Shown: positions 50,148-59,577 of the stretch, piece after piece
Position numbering within the stretch: the stretch's first letter is position 1
Layout of the letters: the number at the start of each line of letters is the position of its first letter
Assembly (NCBI GenBank): GCA_026421245.1
Contig: JAPKDJ010000001.1
Location: forward strand, 1 to 64,000
Source: Akkermansiaceae bacterium
GTDB lineage: Bacteria > Verrucomicrobiota > Verrucomicrobiia > Verrucomicrobiales > Akkermansiaceae
Length of the DNA stretch: 64,000 bases
Direction of reading: 5' to 3'
Notes under the pieces: model-generated
The model's database searches: none
Seen by the model: only the letters and a program-made list of their open reading frames with translations
Told to the model about the DNA's origin: nothing
Program-made: the position numbers and the translations under genes

Positions 50148-51875
50148 ATGGTCACAATCCTCTCAATTCTCGGTGCTCTCGGCGTGTTTCTATTTGGCAT
50201 GAAAGTCATGTCCGAAGGTGTTCAAAAGTTTGCTGGCGCCAAGATGCGGGCCGCGCTTTCTTCAATCACCGGTAATCGCTTTAAAGGTGTTCTTACCGGT
50301 TTTTTTACTACCGGGTTGGTGCAATCTTCCTCAGCAACGACCGTGTTGGTCGTTTCTTTCGTCAACGTTGGTCTTCTGACTCTGGTCGAATCGATCGGGG
50401 TGATCATGGGGGCAAACCTAGGCACCACGCTGACTGCCTGGATCATCGCCACGGTTGGTAAATTTAGTGTCGCCAAGATTGCCGTGCCCATCATCGGAGT
50501 TGGTTTCCCTCTCTTTTTTGTAGGAAGAGGAAAGTGGAAATCTTTGGGGGAGTTTGTCCTTGGATTTGGTCTCTTGTTCCTTGGTCTTGGCCTTCTGAAG
50601 GAAGCCGTGCCCGATCTGAAATCCGGGGTGAAGGAAGATCAAAGCGTTATCGAAACCATTCAATGGTGGATTGGACTCCTCAGCGATAAGGGATATCTCT
50701 CATATGTTCTCTTCATGATTGGGGGCGTTATTTTGACCCTCATGGTGCAATCCTCGTCTGCCGCAATGGCGATCACCATCACCTGTGCGACACAGGGCTG
50801 GTTTGGCACCGATGCTTTCGAAGTTTTCAAAATCTCCGCAGCAGTGGTTCTAGGTGAAAACATTGGAACGACGGTGACAGCCTGGCTTGCTTCGCTGGGT
50901 GCGAGCACCGATGCGAAGCGTGCCGCCCGAGCGCACTTTTTGTTCAATGTGATCGGGACTCTCTGGATGCTCATCGTCTTCCTTGGATTCACCAAGATTG
51001 TGTGGGAAGTTGCTCAGCACCTTCCTGAAGGATTGAAGTCGGCCAAAAAGGATTTTTCTTCCCACGAAGTTGCCTTTGCCACCGCTATTTTCCATACCTC
51101 GTTTAACTTGATTAACGTTCTCGCCTTGATTTGGTTTGTTCCCCAGATTGCCCGCCTCGTTGAGAAATGGGTGCCCAGAAAAGAAGCTGATGGACGCGAT
51201 CAAAAACGTCTTCGCTATATTTCACAAAACCTCGTTGATCTTGGAGAGCTGAATATCGCCGAGGCCGAGGATGCGGTTCGCAAGATGGCAACTCACACCA
51301 ATGACATGTTCAAGGGCTTCAAGAGCGTCTTTGATAATCCATCCGCTGATCTCTCTTCCGAAGTCTCCCGTCTTAAGAAGATGGAGGAAGAAGCTGATCT
51401 CATGATGCAGGACATCACGGAATACCTTGTGAAGTGTGTGGCTCATGACATGAACCATAAGAACGCTTCGAACATTGCTGCGATGATTCGCATCGTAGCT
51501 GAGTTGGAGGAAGCGACCGATTGCATCTACCGCCTCGTGAAAATGACCGAGAAGAAGTACAACAAACGCTATCAATTTACTGAGCATCAGACGGATCAAG
51601 TGGGCCAGATCACAGCGGTCGTCGGTCAGGCCCTCGGAGCTGTTGAAAACTTCCTTCTCCGAAAGACTCCGCCTGATGTGATCACTTCGGTGAAGTCGCT
51701 TGAAAAGCAATCGCACAGCATGCGCAAGACTTTCAACAAGGAGGCCATGAAGCGGATGTCCGAAGGTGACATTCGGGTTGAAATGCTCTACACTGATATC
51801 AACACCCAATTGATGGGTCTCGCCAACCACTCCCTTGGAGTGATGGAAGCCAGTGATTCAACTTCGGTTGAGTAG
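50148..51875 (+). CDS. Na/Pi cotransporter family protein with PhoU-like C-terminal domain
   Basis: 575 residues. The two inverted QSSSA motifs, 'GLVQSSSATTVLVVSFV' and 'LMVQSSSAAMAITIT', are the substrate-site repeats of the NptA/PF02690 sodium-phosphate cotransporters. About nine membrane helices fill residues 1-345; the last 200 residues are soluble helical bundles of the PhoU type, as in YjbB-like exporters. The function, phosphate uptake or export, cannot be fixed from sequence. A strong terminator follows. Confidence 0.93.
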   Translation: MVTILSILGALGVFLFGMKVMSEGVQKFAGAKMRAALSSITGNRFKGVLTGFFTTGLVQSSSATTVLVVSFVNVGLLTLVESIGVIMGANLGTTLTAWIIATVGKFSVAKIAVPIIGVGFPLFFVGRGKWKSLGEFVLGFGLLFLGLGLLKEAVPDLKSGVKEDQSVIETIQWWIGLLSDKGYLSYVLFMIGGVILTLMVQSSSAAMAITITCATQGWFGTDAFEVFKISAAVVLGENIGTTVTAWLASLGASTDAKRAARAHFLFNVIGTLWMLIVFLGFTKIVWEVAQHLPEGLKSAKKDFSSHEVAFATAIFHTSFNLINVLALIWFVPQIARLVEKWVPRKEADGRDQKRLRYISQNLVDLGELNIAEAEDAVRKMATHTNDMFKGFKSVFDNPSADLSSEVSRLKKMEEEADLMMQDITEYLVKCVAHDMNHKNASNIAAMIRIVAELEEATDCIYRLVKMTEKKYNKRYQFTEHQTDQVGQITAVVGQALGAVENFLLRKTPPDVITSVKSLEKQSHSMRKTFNKEAMKRMSEGDIRVEMLYTDINTQLMGLANHSLGVMEASDSTSVE

Positions 51876-51897
51876 TCATTCGGAAGTAATTGAATTC

Positions 51898-51938
51898 AGA
51901 ACCCGGTCGGCGGATGCCTGCGACCTGGTTCTTTTTTT
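51898..51938 (+). terminator. Rho-independent terminator after the Na/Pi gene
   Basis: Stem AGAACC-C-GGTCG and CGACC-T-GGTTCT (one mismatch) around an 11-base loop, followed by seven T. It begins 23 bases after the stop codon of the Na/Pi cotransporter gene. Confidence 0.85.
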
Positions 51939-51963
51939 GTCAGTGCTTGTGAAATTCCGATTT

Positions 51964-52269
51964 ATGAGCGAAGAAGAATTCATGAAACCTGTCGTGATTG
52001 TGGGGGCCGGGTTGTCTGGTCTCACTTGTGCGAAGATCCTGCATGAGTCCGGGATTTCAGTGACTGTTTTTGACAAACTGAGAGTTGCTGTGCTCAGGCA
52101 GAAAATTTTGGACCTCTCGAATGAGCAAATCTTCAAACGGCCGGACCAATCGACTGTTTGCGGAGATCACGTGGTGAGTGCCTCAATCGAAGGGGCGATA
52201 TCTTCCGGAAAGATTGCCCCGAGAAAATCCTTACTGGATGACCCGGGGGAGCTTGGGAAGCAGCATTGA
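51964..52269 (+). pseudogene. Internally deleted FAD-dependent amine-oxidase-like gene
   Basis: A short open frame (102 codons) starts with a perfect FAD-binding N-terminus, 'VVIVGAGLSGLTCAKIL' and 'VTVFDK', and ends with the C-terminal FAD signature of the same enzymes, 'TVCGDHVVSASIEGAI'. The roughly 300 residues that should lie between are absent, replaced by an unrelated joint ('LRVAVLRQKILDL'). The two ends remain in frame. This is a deletion remnant, not a small natural protein, because the two signatures belong at opposite ends of one domain. Confidence 0.8.
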
Positions 52270-53360
52270 GGCCGGAGAGCGCTCGCTGGGTTTGCGGATG
52301 AATGGATCTCCAAACTTGGTGAATCCTTCGCCCCCCCCCTGGGAGAGGAAGAATTGCCCGTTTGTCTTTCCCATGTAGCGATCGAGTCGGTCGGATTTTC
52401 CGGTTCCATCATGACTAAATTTGGCAGTGGTGATTTCTTTCCATTCTCCTTTGGCGGTGCGAATCCACTGGTTGCCGCAGAGGGCCTTGCGGAGAAGATG
52501 ACCGTTGCGTCCCGAAATTTTTCCGAGAACGAGTAGAGACCACGGAGACGTTTTCCTTCTTTTGGAGCTTTCTCAGCTTGAGATGAGCATCCATTTTTTC
52601 TTTTCGGGGTGGAAATAATATCCCGCAAAGATGGTGTGTGTGGGATCGACTGGTTCAGCGGTAACGAGGAAACGCTGTTTTTCACCGGTTTTCCATGGGT
52701 AATTGAGGTGGCTGTGACCACCGGTGCCCTCGTTTCCGAAGCTGCCGCTGTTCACTTGCATTCCGAAATACCCGCGATGCCATCCACAGGCCATATTATA
52801 GGGTCAAAGCGGCTCTTCCACTCCGGTTATTTCACAATAGAACGCTGATACTTCCTTTCCTCGCTCGATCGGATAGGAAAGATGGACGGAGGCAGAGTTA
52901 CGGTGTGGTTTAAGATTAAAGTGGGCCGTTGTAATTGCCGGGCCATCGAGAATGAGCGAGTTGATTTTTCCGCGGGGAGCAGGGGAGCAGGGGAGGAGAG
53001 GACGAAGGAATGATACCCTTTCTTTTTGATGTTGAACTTGCCGAAGTCAGCAATGACGGGAGATGTGCCCTTTCCAATGAGGCTCACCTTCCGGATTTCC
53101 TTCCCTAGGGTGAGACTGAGATTAAGTTTATCATCTTTGTTGATCTCGACTTCTACCTTGGCAGTCAGTTCTCCAATCGAATTGATCTGGCCAAACCATT
53201 GCACTTTGATTTTTGGGTCGCTCCATCGAGTGATGCCTGCATCGGTAGTGACTCTGGCCCCATTGGGATTCGGATCGAGATAGGCTGTGAACGAGGGAAC
53301 GGTGAGAGAGTCCCCAAAGGCCATCTGGAGGAGAAAGGGGAGAATGAAGAGTCGCTTCAT
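52231..53360 (-). pseudogene. Degraded DUF3472-domain secreted protein gene
   Basis: From the ATG at 53360 a signal peptide 'MKRLFILPFLLQMAFG' opens a frame with a DUF5077/DUF3472-like beta domain ('KVQWFGQINSIGELTAKVEV'). The frame then shifts ('LILDGPAITTAHFNLKP', 'NSASVHLSYPIERGKEV'), meets a TGA ahead of 'ACGWHRGYFGMQVNS', lacks a stretch before 'GNEGTGGHSHL', then has further shifts into 'KEGKRLRGLYSFSEKF' and 'LCGNQWIRTAKGEWKEITT'. It ends at TAA 52231. The series matches one DUF3472 protein of about 400 residues with at least three shifts, a stop and a deletion. Confidence 0.85.
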
Positions 53361-53396
53361 AAATGATGGGGTAGTTACGCTGTATCCCGAAGGTGC

Positions 53397-53900
53397 TTAC
53401 ACCTCCCGGCGGTCCAATAAGGCAGCGCGCCGAGGGTCGGATGCCTGAAGGTGGGCCAATGCAATGGCAAGGGCATCGGCGGCATCCGGAGGAGGGGTTT
53501 CGGAAAGTCCGAGGAGTGCTCTGATCATAAATGCGACTTGGTTTTTGTCGGCCGTGCCTTTACCCACAATGGCTTTCTTGACCTTTTTGGGTGAATATTC
53601 ATAGATCTTGAGCCCAAATCCCGCTGCCGCGATCAAGGGCGCGGCACGGGCAGCCCCCATGGAAATTGCGGTGCGGTGGGATTGGACATAGATGATTCCT
53701 TCGATCGCGACTTCATCTGGCTGCCATTTTTCAATGAGGTTTCGCACTCCGGTGCAGATTGCCTCAAGTGCCCCGGACTGCTTGATGCGGGCGGGGATGG
53801 AGATGACTCCATAGTCGAGGGCCTTTGCCGAGGTATGATCACCCTCCAGGATCGCGTATCCGGTATTCCGGACAGCGGGGTCAATTCCTAATGTTCGCAC
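53397..53900 (-). CDS. ruvC: Holliday-junction endonuclease RuvC
   Basis: 167 residues from a GTG at 53900. The RNase H-like fold carries the catalytic acids: D7 in 'LGIDPAVRNTGY', E67 in 'VAIEGIIY', and the late aspartates in 'DAADALAIAL'. The lysine pair in 'YSPKKVKKAIVGKG' binds DNA. It resolves Holliday junctions with RuvAB, which are not in the window. It follows a DEAD-box helicase on the same strand (37 bases apart) and is upstream of the DUF3472 remnant by 36 bases. Confidence 0.95.
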   Translation of the reverse strand: MRTLGIDPAVRNTGYAILEGDHTSAKALDYGVISIPARIKQSGALEAICTGVRNLIEKWQPDEVAIEGIIYVQSHRTAISMGAARAAPLIAAAGFGLKIYEYSPKKVKKAIVGKGTADKNQVAFMIRALLGLSETPPPDAADALAIALAHLQASDPRRAALLDRREV

Positions 53901-53937
53901 AAGCTAGTAGGGGCGCAAAGGGCCCCCCGCGTCAAGC

Positions 53938-55155
53938 TTACCTCCGTCGGCGCTTACCTCCACCCCGGCGGGGTTTTTTGATGGGTTTGCGTTTTTCGGT
54001 GTCGAGCAGGGCCGTGTATTGGTAATCGAATCCTTCAAGCTGCTTTCGTTCGATCTTCTTGTTAATGAAGCCTTCGACTGCATCTGCATATTCCAGTTCG
54101 TCGGCAGTCAGAATGGTAAAAGCATCACCTTCTTTTTCGGCACGGCCGGTCCGGCCGATTCGGTGGACGTAATCTTCAGCGTTTTCAGGGACGCGGTAGT
54201 TGATGACATGAGTGACGTCTGAGATGTCGATGCCCCGGGCAGCAACGTCGGTTGCAACAAGAATCTTGTAGGTTCTATCTTTAAATCCCTTCAGGGCTTT
54301 CATGCGGTCATTTTGACGAATGTCGGAATGCATCACAGTTACGGTGTCGCCGATCGCCTCCTGCTGGCCGAGCAAGTTTGCAATGATATCCGCTTCCTTT
54401 CGGGTGCGGGTGAAGATCATGACGGACTCATAGTCTGTTTTGTCTAGGAGGCCGAGTAGGAGTTCGTCGCGCTGAGTCATTGCCACGGGGAAGAAGGAGT
54501 GGGAAACCGTATCAGGCACTTCCCGACGGGCAATTTCAACGGTAGCTGGATCCGTCAGGCACCACTCGGCGAAACCGGCGATGACCGGAGGCATGGTAGC
54601 GGAGAAAAAGAGGGTCTGTCTGCTCTGCTCCTCATTGTTCCAGGGACAGATGTTGATGATCTTTCGTACTTGCGGGAGGAATCCCATGTCGAGCATGCGG
54701 TCAACCTCGTCAAGAATGAGGATCTTGATTCCCTTGAACTTCATCGTGCCGCGATAGAAATGATCGACGAGACGGCCTGGAGTGGCGACGACGATATCGG
54801 CTCCGTTCTTGAGGTCTTCATCTTGCTTCCCGTGTCCCACACCGCCGTAGAGAAGGGCAACTTTGCAGCCGGTTTTATTGCCATAGTGGATGAATTGCTC
54901 GGCGACCTGATCAGCGAGTTCGCGGGTTGGCTCGAGGACAAGAATCTGTGGCTTGCCGAGGGGCTCGATGATGGAAAGAGAGGGCAGGGCAAACGCAGCG
55001 GTCTTTCCGGTGCCGGTTTGGGAGGCGCCAATGACATCCGTTCCTTCCAAAATCAGTGGAATGGCCTGAGCTTGAATGGGGGTTGGGGACTCGTAGCCGG
55101 ACTCGGTCACAGCCTCGAGGACGGTCTCTTTGAGACCAAGTTCGTCAAAACGCAT
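53938..55155 (-). CDS. DEAD-box RNA helicase (RhlE-like)
   Basis: 405 residues. Q motif 'PTPIQAQAIPLIL', Walker A 'ASQTGTGKTAAFAL', 'LEPTRELADQV', motif II as DEVD ('LILDEVDRMLDMGF') instead of the usual DEAD, SAT motif 'FFSATMPP', 'VMIFTRTRKEAD', 'VLVATDVAARGID' and 'YVHRIGRTGRAE' are present in order. The basic tail 'KKPRRGGGKRRRR' binds RNA. It is a general RNA chaperone, often in ribosome assembly or cold response. A single D-to-V change in DEAD keeps the catalytic acids. Confidence 0.93.
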   Translation of the reverse strand: MRFDELGLKETVLEAVTESGYESPTPIQAQAIPLILEGTDVIGASQTGTGKTAAFALPSLSIIEPLGKPQILVLEPTRELADQVAEQFIHYGNKTGCKVALLYGGVGHGKQDEDLKNGADIVVATPGRLVDHFYRGTMKFKGIKILILDEVDRMLDMGFLPQVRKIINICPWNNEEQSRQTLFFSATMPPVIAGFAEWCLTDPATVEIARREVPDTVSHSFFPVAMTQRDELLLGLLDKTDYESVMIFTRTRKEADIIANLLGQQEAIGDTVTVMHSDIRQNDRMKALKGFKDRTYKILVATDVAARGIDISDVTHVINYRVPENAEDYVHRIGRTGRAEKEGDAFTILTADELEYADAVEGFINKKIERKQLEGFDYQYTALLDTEKRKPIKKPRRGGGKRRRR

Positions 55156-55302
55156 GGAGGGGGAGTACGTGAAGCGGCGGGGAAATCAAGGTTTACTATT
55201 ATCGGAATGTCGAGCTACGACGGGAAAATTGACTGTCACAATTGGAAAGCTGGCACATTTGTCCGCGTATGTTAACTTTTAACAGGTAAGACGAAATTCC
55301 CC

Positions 55303-56319
55303 ATGCGACTGCTTATTCTTATTTTTTCCCTCCTTCCTATCTTGGTGAATGGCCAAACTGGCCAAGCCGATGTGCCGAAGAAGGGCGATGATGGCCTGCG
55401 GATTCAAATCTTTCTCGACCAAAAGTGTTTTGGCCCTGGGTATCTCGATGGAAAGCCCGGAAATTTCACCCTTCGTGCCGTGTATTCCTACAATCGCTTC
55501 AAGGGTCGTTCTCCCGGAGCTTGGGATGCTCTTTTGAAGGAGGCCGAGGAAGCGGTAAAAATCCTGTATGCCACTGCTATCGTGCCTTCATTGGCCAAAA
55601 ACTTTATCAATTCCAAACTGCCCCGGAAGTATGACGATGTCGGCGACATCAAACTGATGGCTTATCGGAGCTATCTCGAATTCATGGCCGAGCGGTATCA
55701 TACCTCGGAGTCCTTCCTCATCGAACTCAATGGGAAGAAGAAAGTTTATGGTCTCAAACCCGGTTCCCCGCTGAAGGTTCCAAATATCGAGCCGTTCCGC
55801 ATCGAGAGCCTGAAAGTTGGGCGGATGCATAAGAGCGATGACAAAATGAGCCAGCACAATATCGTCATCGATACTCGGAATAAGCAGTTGTTTGTTTATG
55901 ATCCCAATCAGGCCACGATTGTTGTCCCGGGGACGGCAATGGTCGTTTCAGACGACGAACAAGAGCCACTTGGGAAAATGATTGCGATGTTCCCAACAAC
56001 CCCTGGCCAGGAGAAGTTTATCCACCGGGGGATCTGGAAAGTGCTCGATTGTGTGGAATTTCCAAGTTGGCGTTATGACAAGCAACTTCTCGAAACGGGG
56101 AAGAGGAGCGCCGAGGCAATCGAAGTGGCCCACGGACCAAACAATCCTGTTGGAGTGATGTGGTGTGGACTTTCTAAGTCCGGCATTGGGATCCATGGGA
56201 CATCAAGTCCGCGAACGATTGGGCGCTCCCAAAGCGCAGGATGCTATCGTCTCTCTAATTGGGATGCGGCTCGTTTTCCACAGTATGTGCGTCCCGGAGC
56301 GCGTGTGATTGTGCGATGA
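55303..56319 (+). CDS. L,D-transpeptidase (YkuD)
   Basis: 338 residues, signal peptide 'MRLLILIFSLLPILVNG'. The catalytic domain occupies the last half, ending with 'GIHGTSSPRTIGRSQSAGC' followed by YRL, the HxG...SxGCxR motif with nucleophilic cysteine. A LysM-like piece may precede it ('SLIELNGKKKVYGLKPGSPL'). It cross-links peptidoglycan via 3-3 links or anchors proteins. Its stop overlaps the next gene's ATG by four bases (ATGA), tying it to the SurA-like protein. Confidence 0.9.
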   Translation: MRLLILIFSLLPILVNGQTGQADVPKKGDDGLRIQIFLDQKCFGPGYLDGKPGNFTLRAVYSYNRFKGRSPGAWDALLKEAEEAVKILYATAIVPSLAKNFINSKLPRKYDDVGDIKLMAYRSYLEFMAERYHTSESFLIELNGKKKVYGLKPGSPLKVPNIEPFRIESLKVGRMHKSDDKMSQHNIVIDTRNKQLFVYDPNQATIVVPGTAMVVSDDEQEPLGKMIAMFPTTPGQEKFIHRGIWKVLDCVEFPSWRYDKQLLETGKRSAEAIEVAHGPNNPVGVMWCGLSKSGIGIHGTSSPRTIGRSQSAGCYRLSNWDAARFPQYVRPGARVIVR

Positions 56320-57071
56320 GTGTGCCGAAGATCATGGCCCTCCGAATGGGCGTCTATTGCGTTCTGGTAGGATACTTGGTTTGTGATTTTTTTGTCTTTA
56401 AAGGGCCTGTTTATAAGTCGCTGAACTCGTCTCCTCGGGATGAGAAAACGATGATCGCAGAAGCAAAGGCATCGGGCGTTGTTGCGAGAGTTTACTATCG
56501 ACCGATCTATCGAGCACAGGTGGAAGAGGCGATGAAAGAATACCTCTGGCGCCGGGGTCGCAATCCTGGGGACACCAGCGCTCCGGAAAGAAGACTGTTG
56601 AGGGAGTTGATGGTAAATCAACTCATTGATGAAGAACTCATCAAGTTGCAGATCAAGGTCTCAATGTCCGAGGAAGTCGCTGTGTCCGATGACAAAGTCG
56701 CGCGTGCAGTAGAGATCGAGAAGGGGAGACATCCGGATTCCAGAGTCTATGATGAGCTGGCCCGTCGAGCCGGTTGGTCAGGGGAAAAGGAACGGGAGAT
56801 GAGATTGGCCGCCCGAATACAGCGGGAGGAATACATCGAAAAAATGTTGACGGTCGAGGTGAGCGACGAGGAAGCAAAATCTTGGTTTGAGAAAAATGCG
56901 CCGGATTTTCCAGCTGGTTTTGAAGTGTCAAGAGAGAGCATTAAGGATGCTCTTTCCCTGAAAAAGCGTGATGAAGCGTGGAAGAAATTTCGTTATGAAA
57001 AGCTACGACACCGGGCTGAAGGGAAGATCGATTTGTTTGATGATGTTCTCTTCGCGGAGGAGAGGGATTGA
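56316..57071 (+). CDS. SurA-like N-domain membrane-anchored protein
   Basis: 251 residues from the ATG at 56316, which overlaps the L,D-transpeptidase stop. One membrane helix (about 9-28) anchors a periplasmic helical domain. 'LLRELMVNQLIDEELIKLQI' resembles the SurA/PpiD N-terminal chaperone domain, but no parvulin rotamase domain follows, only helical sequence. A periplasmic chaperone role is inferred from the fold and its coupling to an exported enzyme. The tail 'LFDDVLFAEERD' overlaps a poorly supported minus-strand frame. Confidence 0.75.
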   Translation: MSVPKIMALRMGVYCVLVGYLVCDFFVFKGPVYKSLNSSPRDEKTMIAEAKASGVVARVYYRPIYRAQVEEAMKEYLWRRGRNPGDTSAPERRLLRELMVNQLIDEELIKLQIKVSMSEEVAVSDDKVARAVEIEKGRHPDSRVYDELARRAGWSGEKEREMRLAARIQREEYIEKMLTVEVSDEEAKSWFEKNAPDFPAGFEVSRESIKDALSLKKRDEAWKKFRYEKLRHRAEGKIDLFDDVLFAEERD

Positions 57072-57337
57072 GGAAGTGGGCAGTTCTGGCTTGCTGACCA
57101 GAGATGTCGTAATCTTTGGTAGAGGTTTGATGGGACGGAGGAATCAAACTCCAATGAGATGACTCCGCGTTTGTTGACGCCGGCAATGCGGGTATTTCTG
57201 ATGCTGGCCCTCTTTGAGAAGGGAGTGGGGTTTTCGAATAAAGCCAGGAGGTCGTTGTGTGTGGTCGGAGGCTCTCCATCGAGGTAGCGGATCGGCCAGT
57301 CCGCCGTCTTGAAAAAGTCCCAGATCCTCTTGAACAC
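56993..57337 (-). CDS. Hypothetical small protein downstream of the prolyl oligopeptidase gene
   Basis: A 114-codon frame from a GTG at 57337, twelve bases after the prolyl oligopeptidase stop. The first 70 residues look like a real protein ('RIWDFFKTADWPIRYLDGE', 'SIRNTRIAGVNKRGVISLEF'), whereas the last third is antisense to the SurA-like gene and Ser-rich. The natural end may have been lost through a frameshift near 57100. No family recognised, no signal or membrane segment. Confidence 0.35.
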   Translation of the reverse strand: MFKRIWDFFKTADWPIRYLDGEPPTTHNDLLALFENPTPFSKRASIRNTRIAGVNKRGVISLEFDSSVPSNLYQRLRHLWSASQNCPLPQSLSSAKRTSSNKSIFPSARCRSFS

Positions 57338-57349
57338 GGAATTGGTTTT

Positions 57350-59464
57350 CTAAAGTTTGATCTGGAATCCAAGGGCTCTCGTAAGGAAGGAGTATTTATC
57401 GACGATGGCCTCGATCCGCTTTGTGGTGGGTGTTCCGGCCCCGTGCCCGGCCTTACTTTCGATTCTGATGAGGGAGGGAGCTGGTCCTTGTTGAGCAGCC
57501 TGAAGTGCGGCAGCAAATTTAAAGGAATGCGAGGGAACCACCCGGTCATCGTGGTCGGAAGTGATGACCAGAGTCGCTGGGTATTTTGCCGGCTTCAAGT
57601 TGTGGTAGGGAGAATAGCGGAGGAGGTTTTTGAAGTCGGTGGGATCGTCGGGTTTGCCGTATTCCGCCTGCCAGGCCCAGCCGATGGTGAATTTGTGAAA
57701 ACGAAGCATGTCCATGACTCCCACCGCCGGGAGGCAGGCTCCATAGAGGTCTGGTCGTTGGACCATGCACGCGCCAACAAGGAGTCCGCCGTTTGAGCCG
57801 CCGGCGATAGCGAGTTTCGATGACGAGGTGTAATTTGTTGCCACGAGATGCTCGGCACAAGCGATGAAGTCGTCGAAGACGTTTTGTTTTTTTAACTTCA
57901 TGCCGGCTTCATGCCATTCTTCACCGTATTCACCGCCGCCCCGGAGATTGGCCATGACGTAAACTCCGCCCATGTCGAGCCAAGCGATAGTGGCTGGTGA
58001 GTAGGACGGTCGAAGGGAGATGTTAAAACCACCGTAGGCGTATAAGAGGGTGGGATTTCTGCCGTCGAGCTTTAGGTCCTTTTTGTGAACCACAAACATG
58101 GGAACTTTCGTGCCGTCTTTGGACGTCGCAAAAATCTGCTTGGATTGGTACTCTTTCGGATTGAATTGGGTCTTTGGAGATTTGAAGAGAACCTGGGTAT
58201 TGGTCTTCACATCATATCGGTAGATAGCACCGGGAGTGGTGAACGAGGTGAAGTAGAAAAAGGTTTCATTTTGATCTGACTTTCCTCCAAATCCAGCGGC
58301 AGTTCCTAGCGCGGGCAGTTTTACGGGAGAGAGCTGAGAGCCATCGAGTTCGAATCGGCGGATCTCAGTGCGGGCGTCCTTGAGGTAGTTAGCAACTAAG
58401 ATGCCGCCAACGTGAGAGAGAGAGCGCAGGGTCTCCGGAGATTCGGGAATGATGGTTTTCCAGTTGGCTGCTTCTGGTTTGTTGAGGTCGATGGAGATGA
58501 CTTTTTGTTTGGGAGCATCAAGGTCGGTGCGGATGAGAAAGGTCGATCCTAGGTTGCTGACGTAGTCGTATGAGGCGTCGAATTTCGGGAGAAGTTCGAC
58601 GACCTTAGCGTCAGGGGTGGTGAGATCTTTGTAAAAAAGGCCGTTCTTGGTATCGGTTCCCCGGGAGACCTGGATGAGAAGGTAGCGCCCATCCTCACTG
58701 ACCCAGGCAGAGAGGCCCTCCTTTGGGTGTTCGGGACGTTCGTAGACAATCCGATCACTTTTCTGCGATGCTGCGCCGAGGGTGTGGTAGTAGACCTTTT
58801 TGTGAATGTTTTGAGCGGTCATTTTTCGCCCCTTCTTTGGAGCGGGGAAACGACCGTAGTAGAAGCCCTTGCCGTCCTTTGACCACGAGGCTCCGGAAAA
58901 CTTGGACCAGAGAAGGTGATCGGGAAGGTCCTTGCCGGTAGCGATTTCACGAACCTTCCATTCGATCCAATCGGAGCCGGATGACGAGGTGGAATAGGCG
59001 AGGTGTTTTCCGTTGGGCGAAACTTCGTAGTCGCTGAGGGCCACCGTGCCATCGGCGGAGAGCTTGTTGGGATCGAGAAGGACCTTGGGCTCCGATTCAA
59101 GAGATGGAGTGGAGTAGAGAACGGATTGGTTTTGCAGTCCATCGTTCTTGGTGAAGAAGAAGCGGCCTCCCTCAAAGAAGGGGACGCCAAAGCGTTCCAC
59201 ATTCCAGAGCTTGGTCAGGTGCTTTTCGAGCGGGTCGCGTCCCGGGATTCTTGCAAGGTAGGTTTCGGTGACTTTGTTTTGTTTTGTGACCCACTTGGAG
59301 GTGTCTTCCGAATTCAAGTCTTCAAGCCACCGATAGGGATCGGGCACGCTGACACCATGAATAAGATCGACCGTCTCACCTGGATTGGAATCGGGATAGC
59401 TGATCTTGGGTTCTTTGGCGGTGATGGTGGCCAATGTTATGGCGAGAAGAGCGGTGATTCGCAT
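57350..59464 (-). CDS. Prolyl oligopeptidase (S9A), exported
   Basis: 704 residues with a signal peptide (1-16). The N-terminus 'PYRWLEDLNSEDTSKWV' and seven-bladed propeller precede the hydrolase domain, where the triad is the Ser in 'AIAGGSNGGLLVGA', the Asp in 'ITSDHDDRVVPSHSFKF' and the His in 'SKAGHGAG'. The protein cuts short peptides after Pro, probably in the periplasm. It is 27-30 residues longer than soluble enzymes mainly through the signal. A doubtful small frame follows downstream. Confidence 0.95.
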   Translation of the reverse strand: MRITALLAITLATITAKEPKISYPDSNPGETVDLIHGVSVPDPYRWLEDLNSEDTSKWVTKQNKVTETYLARIPGRDPLEKHLTKLWNVERFGVPFFEGGRFFFTKNDGLQNQSVLYSTPSLESEPKVLLDPNKLSADGTVALSDYEVSPNGKHLAYSTSSSGSDWIEWKVREIATGKDLPDHLLWSKFSGASWSKDGKGFYYGRFPAPKKGRKMTAQNIHKKVYYHTLGAASQKSDRIVYERPEHPKEGLSAWVSEDGRYLLIQVSRGTDTKNGLFYKDLTTPDAKVVELLPKFDASYDYVSNLGSTFLIRTDLDAPKQKVISIDLNKPEAANWKTIIPESPETLRSLSHVGGILVANYLKDARTEIRRFELDGSQLSPVKLPALGTAAGFGGKSDQNETFFYFTSFTTPGAIYRYDVKTNTQVLFKSPKTQFNPKEYQSKQIFATSKDGTKVPMFVVHKKDLKLDGRNPTLLYAYGGFNISLRPSYSPATIAWLDMGGVYVMANLRGGGEYGEEWHEAGMKLKKQNVFDDFIACAEHLVATNYTSSSKLAIAGGSNGGLLVGACMVQRPDLYGACLPAVGVMDMLRFHKFTIGWAWQAEYGKPDDPTDFKNLLRYSPYHNLKPAKYPATLVITSDHDDRVVPSHSFKFAAALQAAQQGPAPSLIRIESKAGHGAGTPTTKRIEAIVDKYSFLTRALGFQIKL

Positions 59465-59577
59465 GGGGGTAATCTAGGAGGCTCCAAGTGCGATGCAAGA
59501 AGGCGGTCGGCATCTTTCTTCCGGACATCCGGGGCGAAAGCTCGACATTTACGGGCGCGGCCCTAACAAGATCACAC

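Noticed and set aside
54499-55275. A 258-codon plus-strand open frame
   Set aside because: Antisense to the DEAD-box helicase; translation lacks family features.
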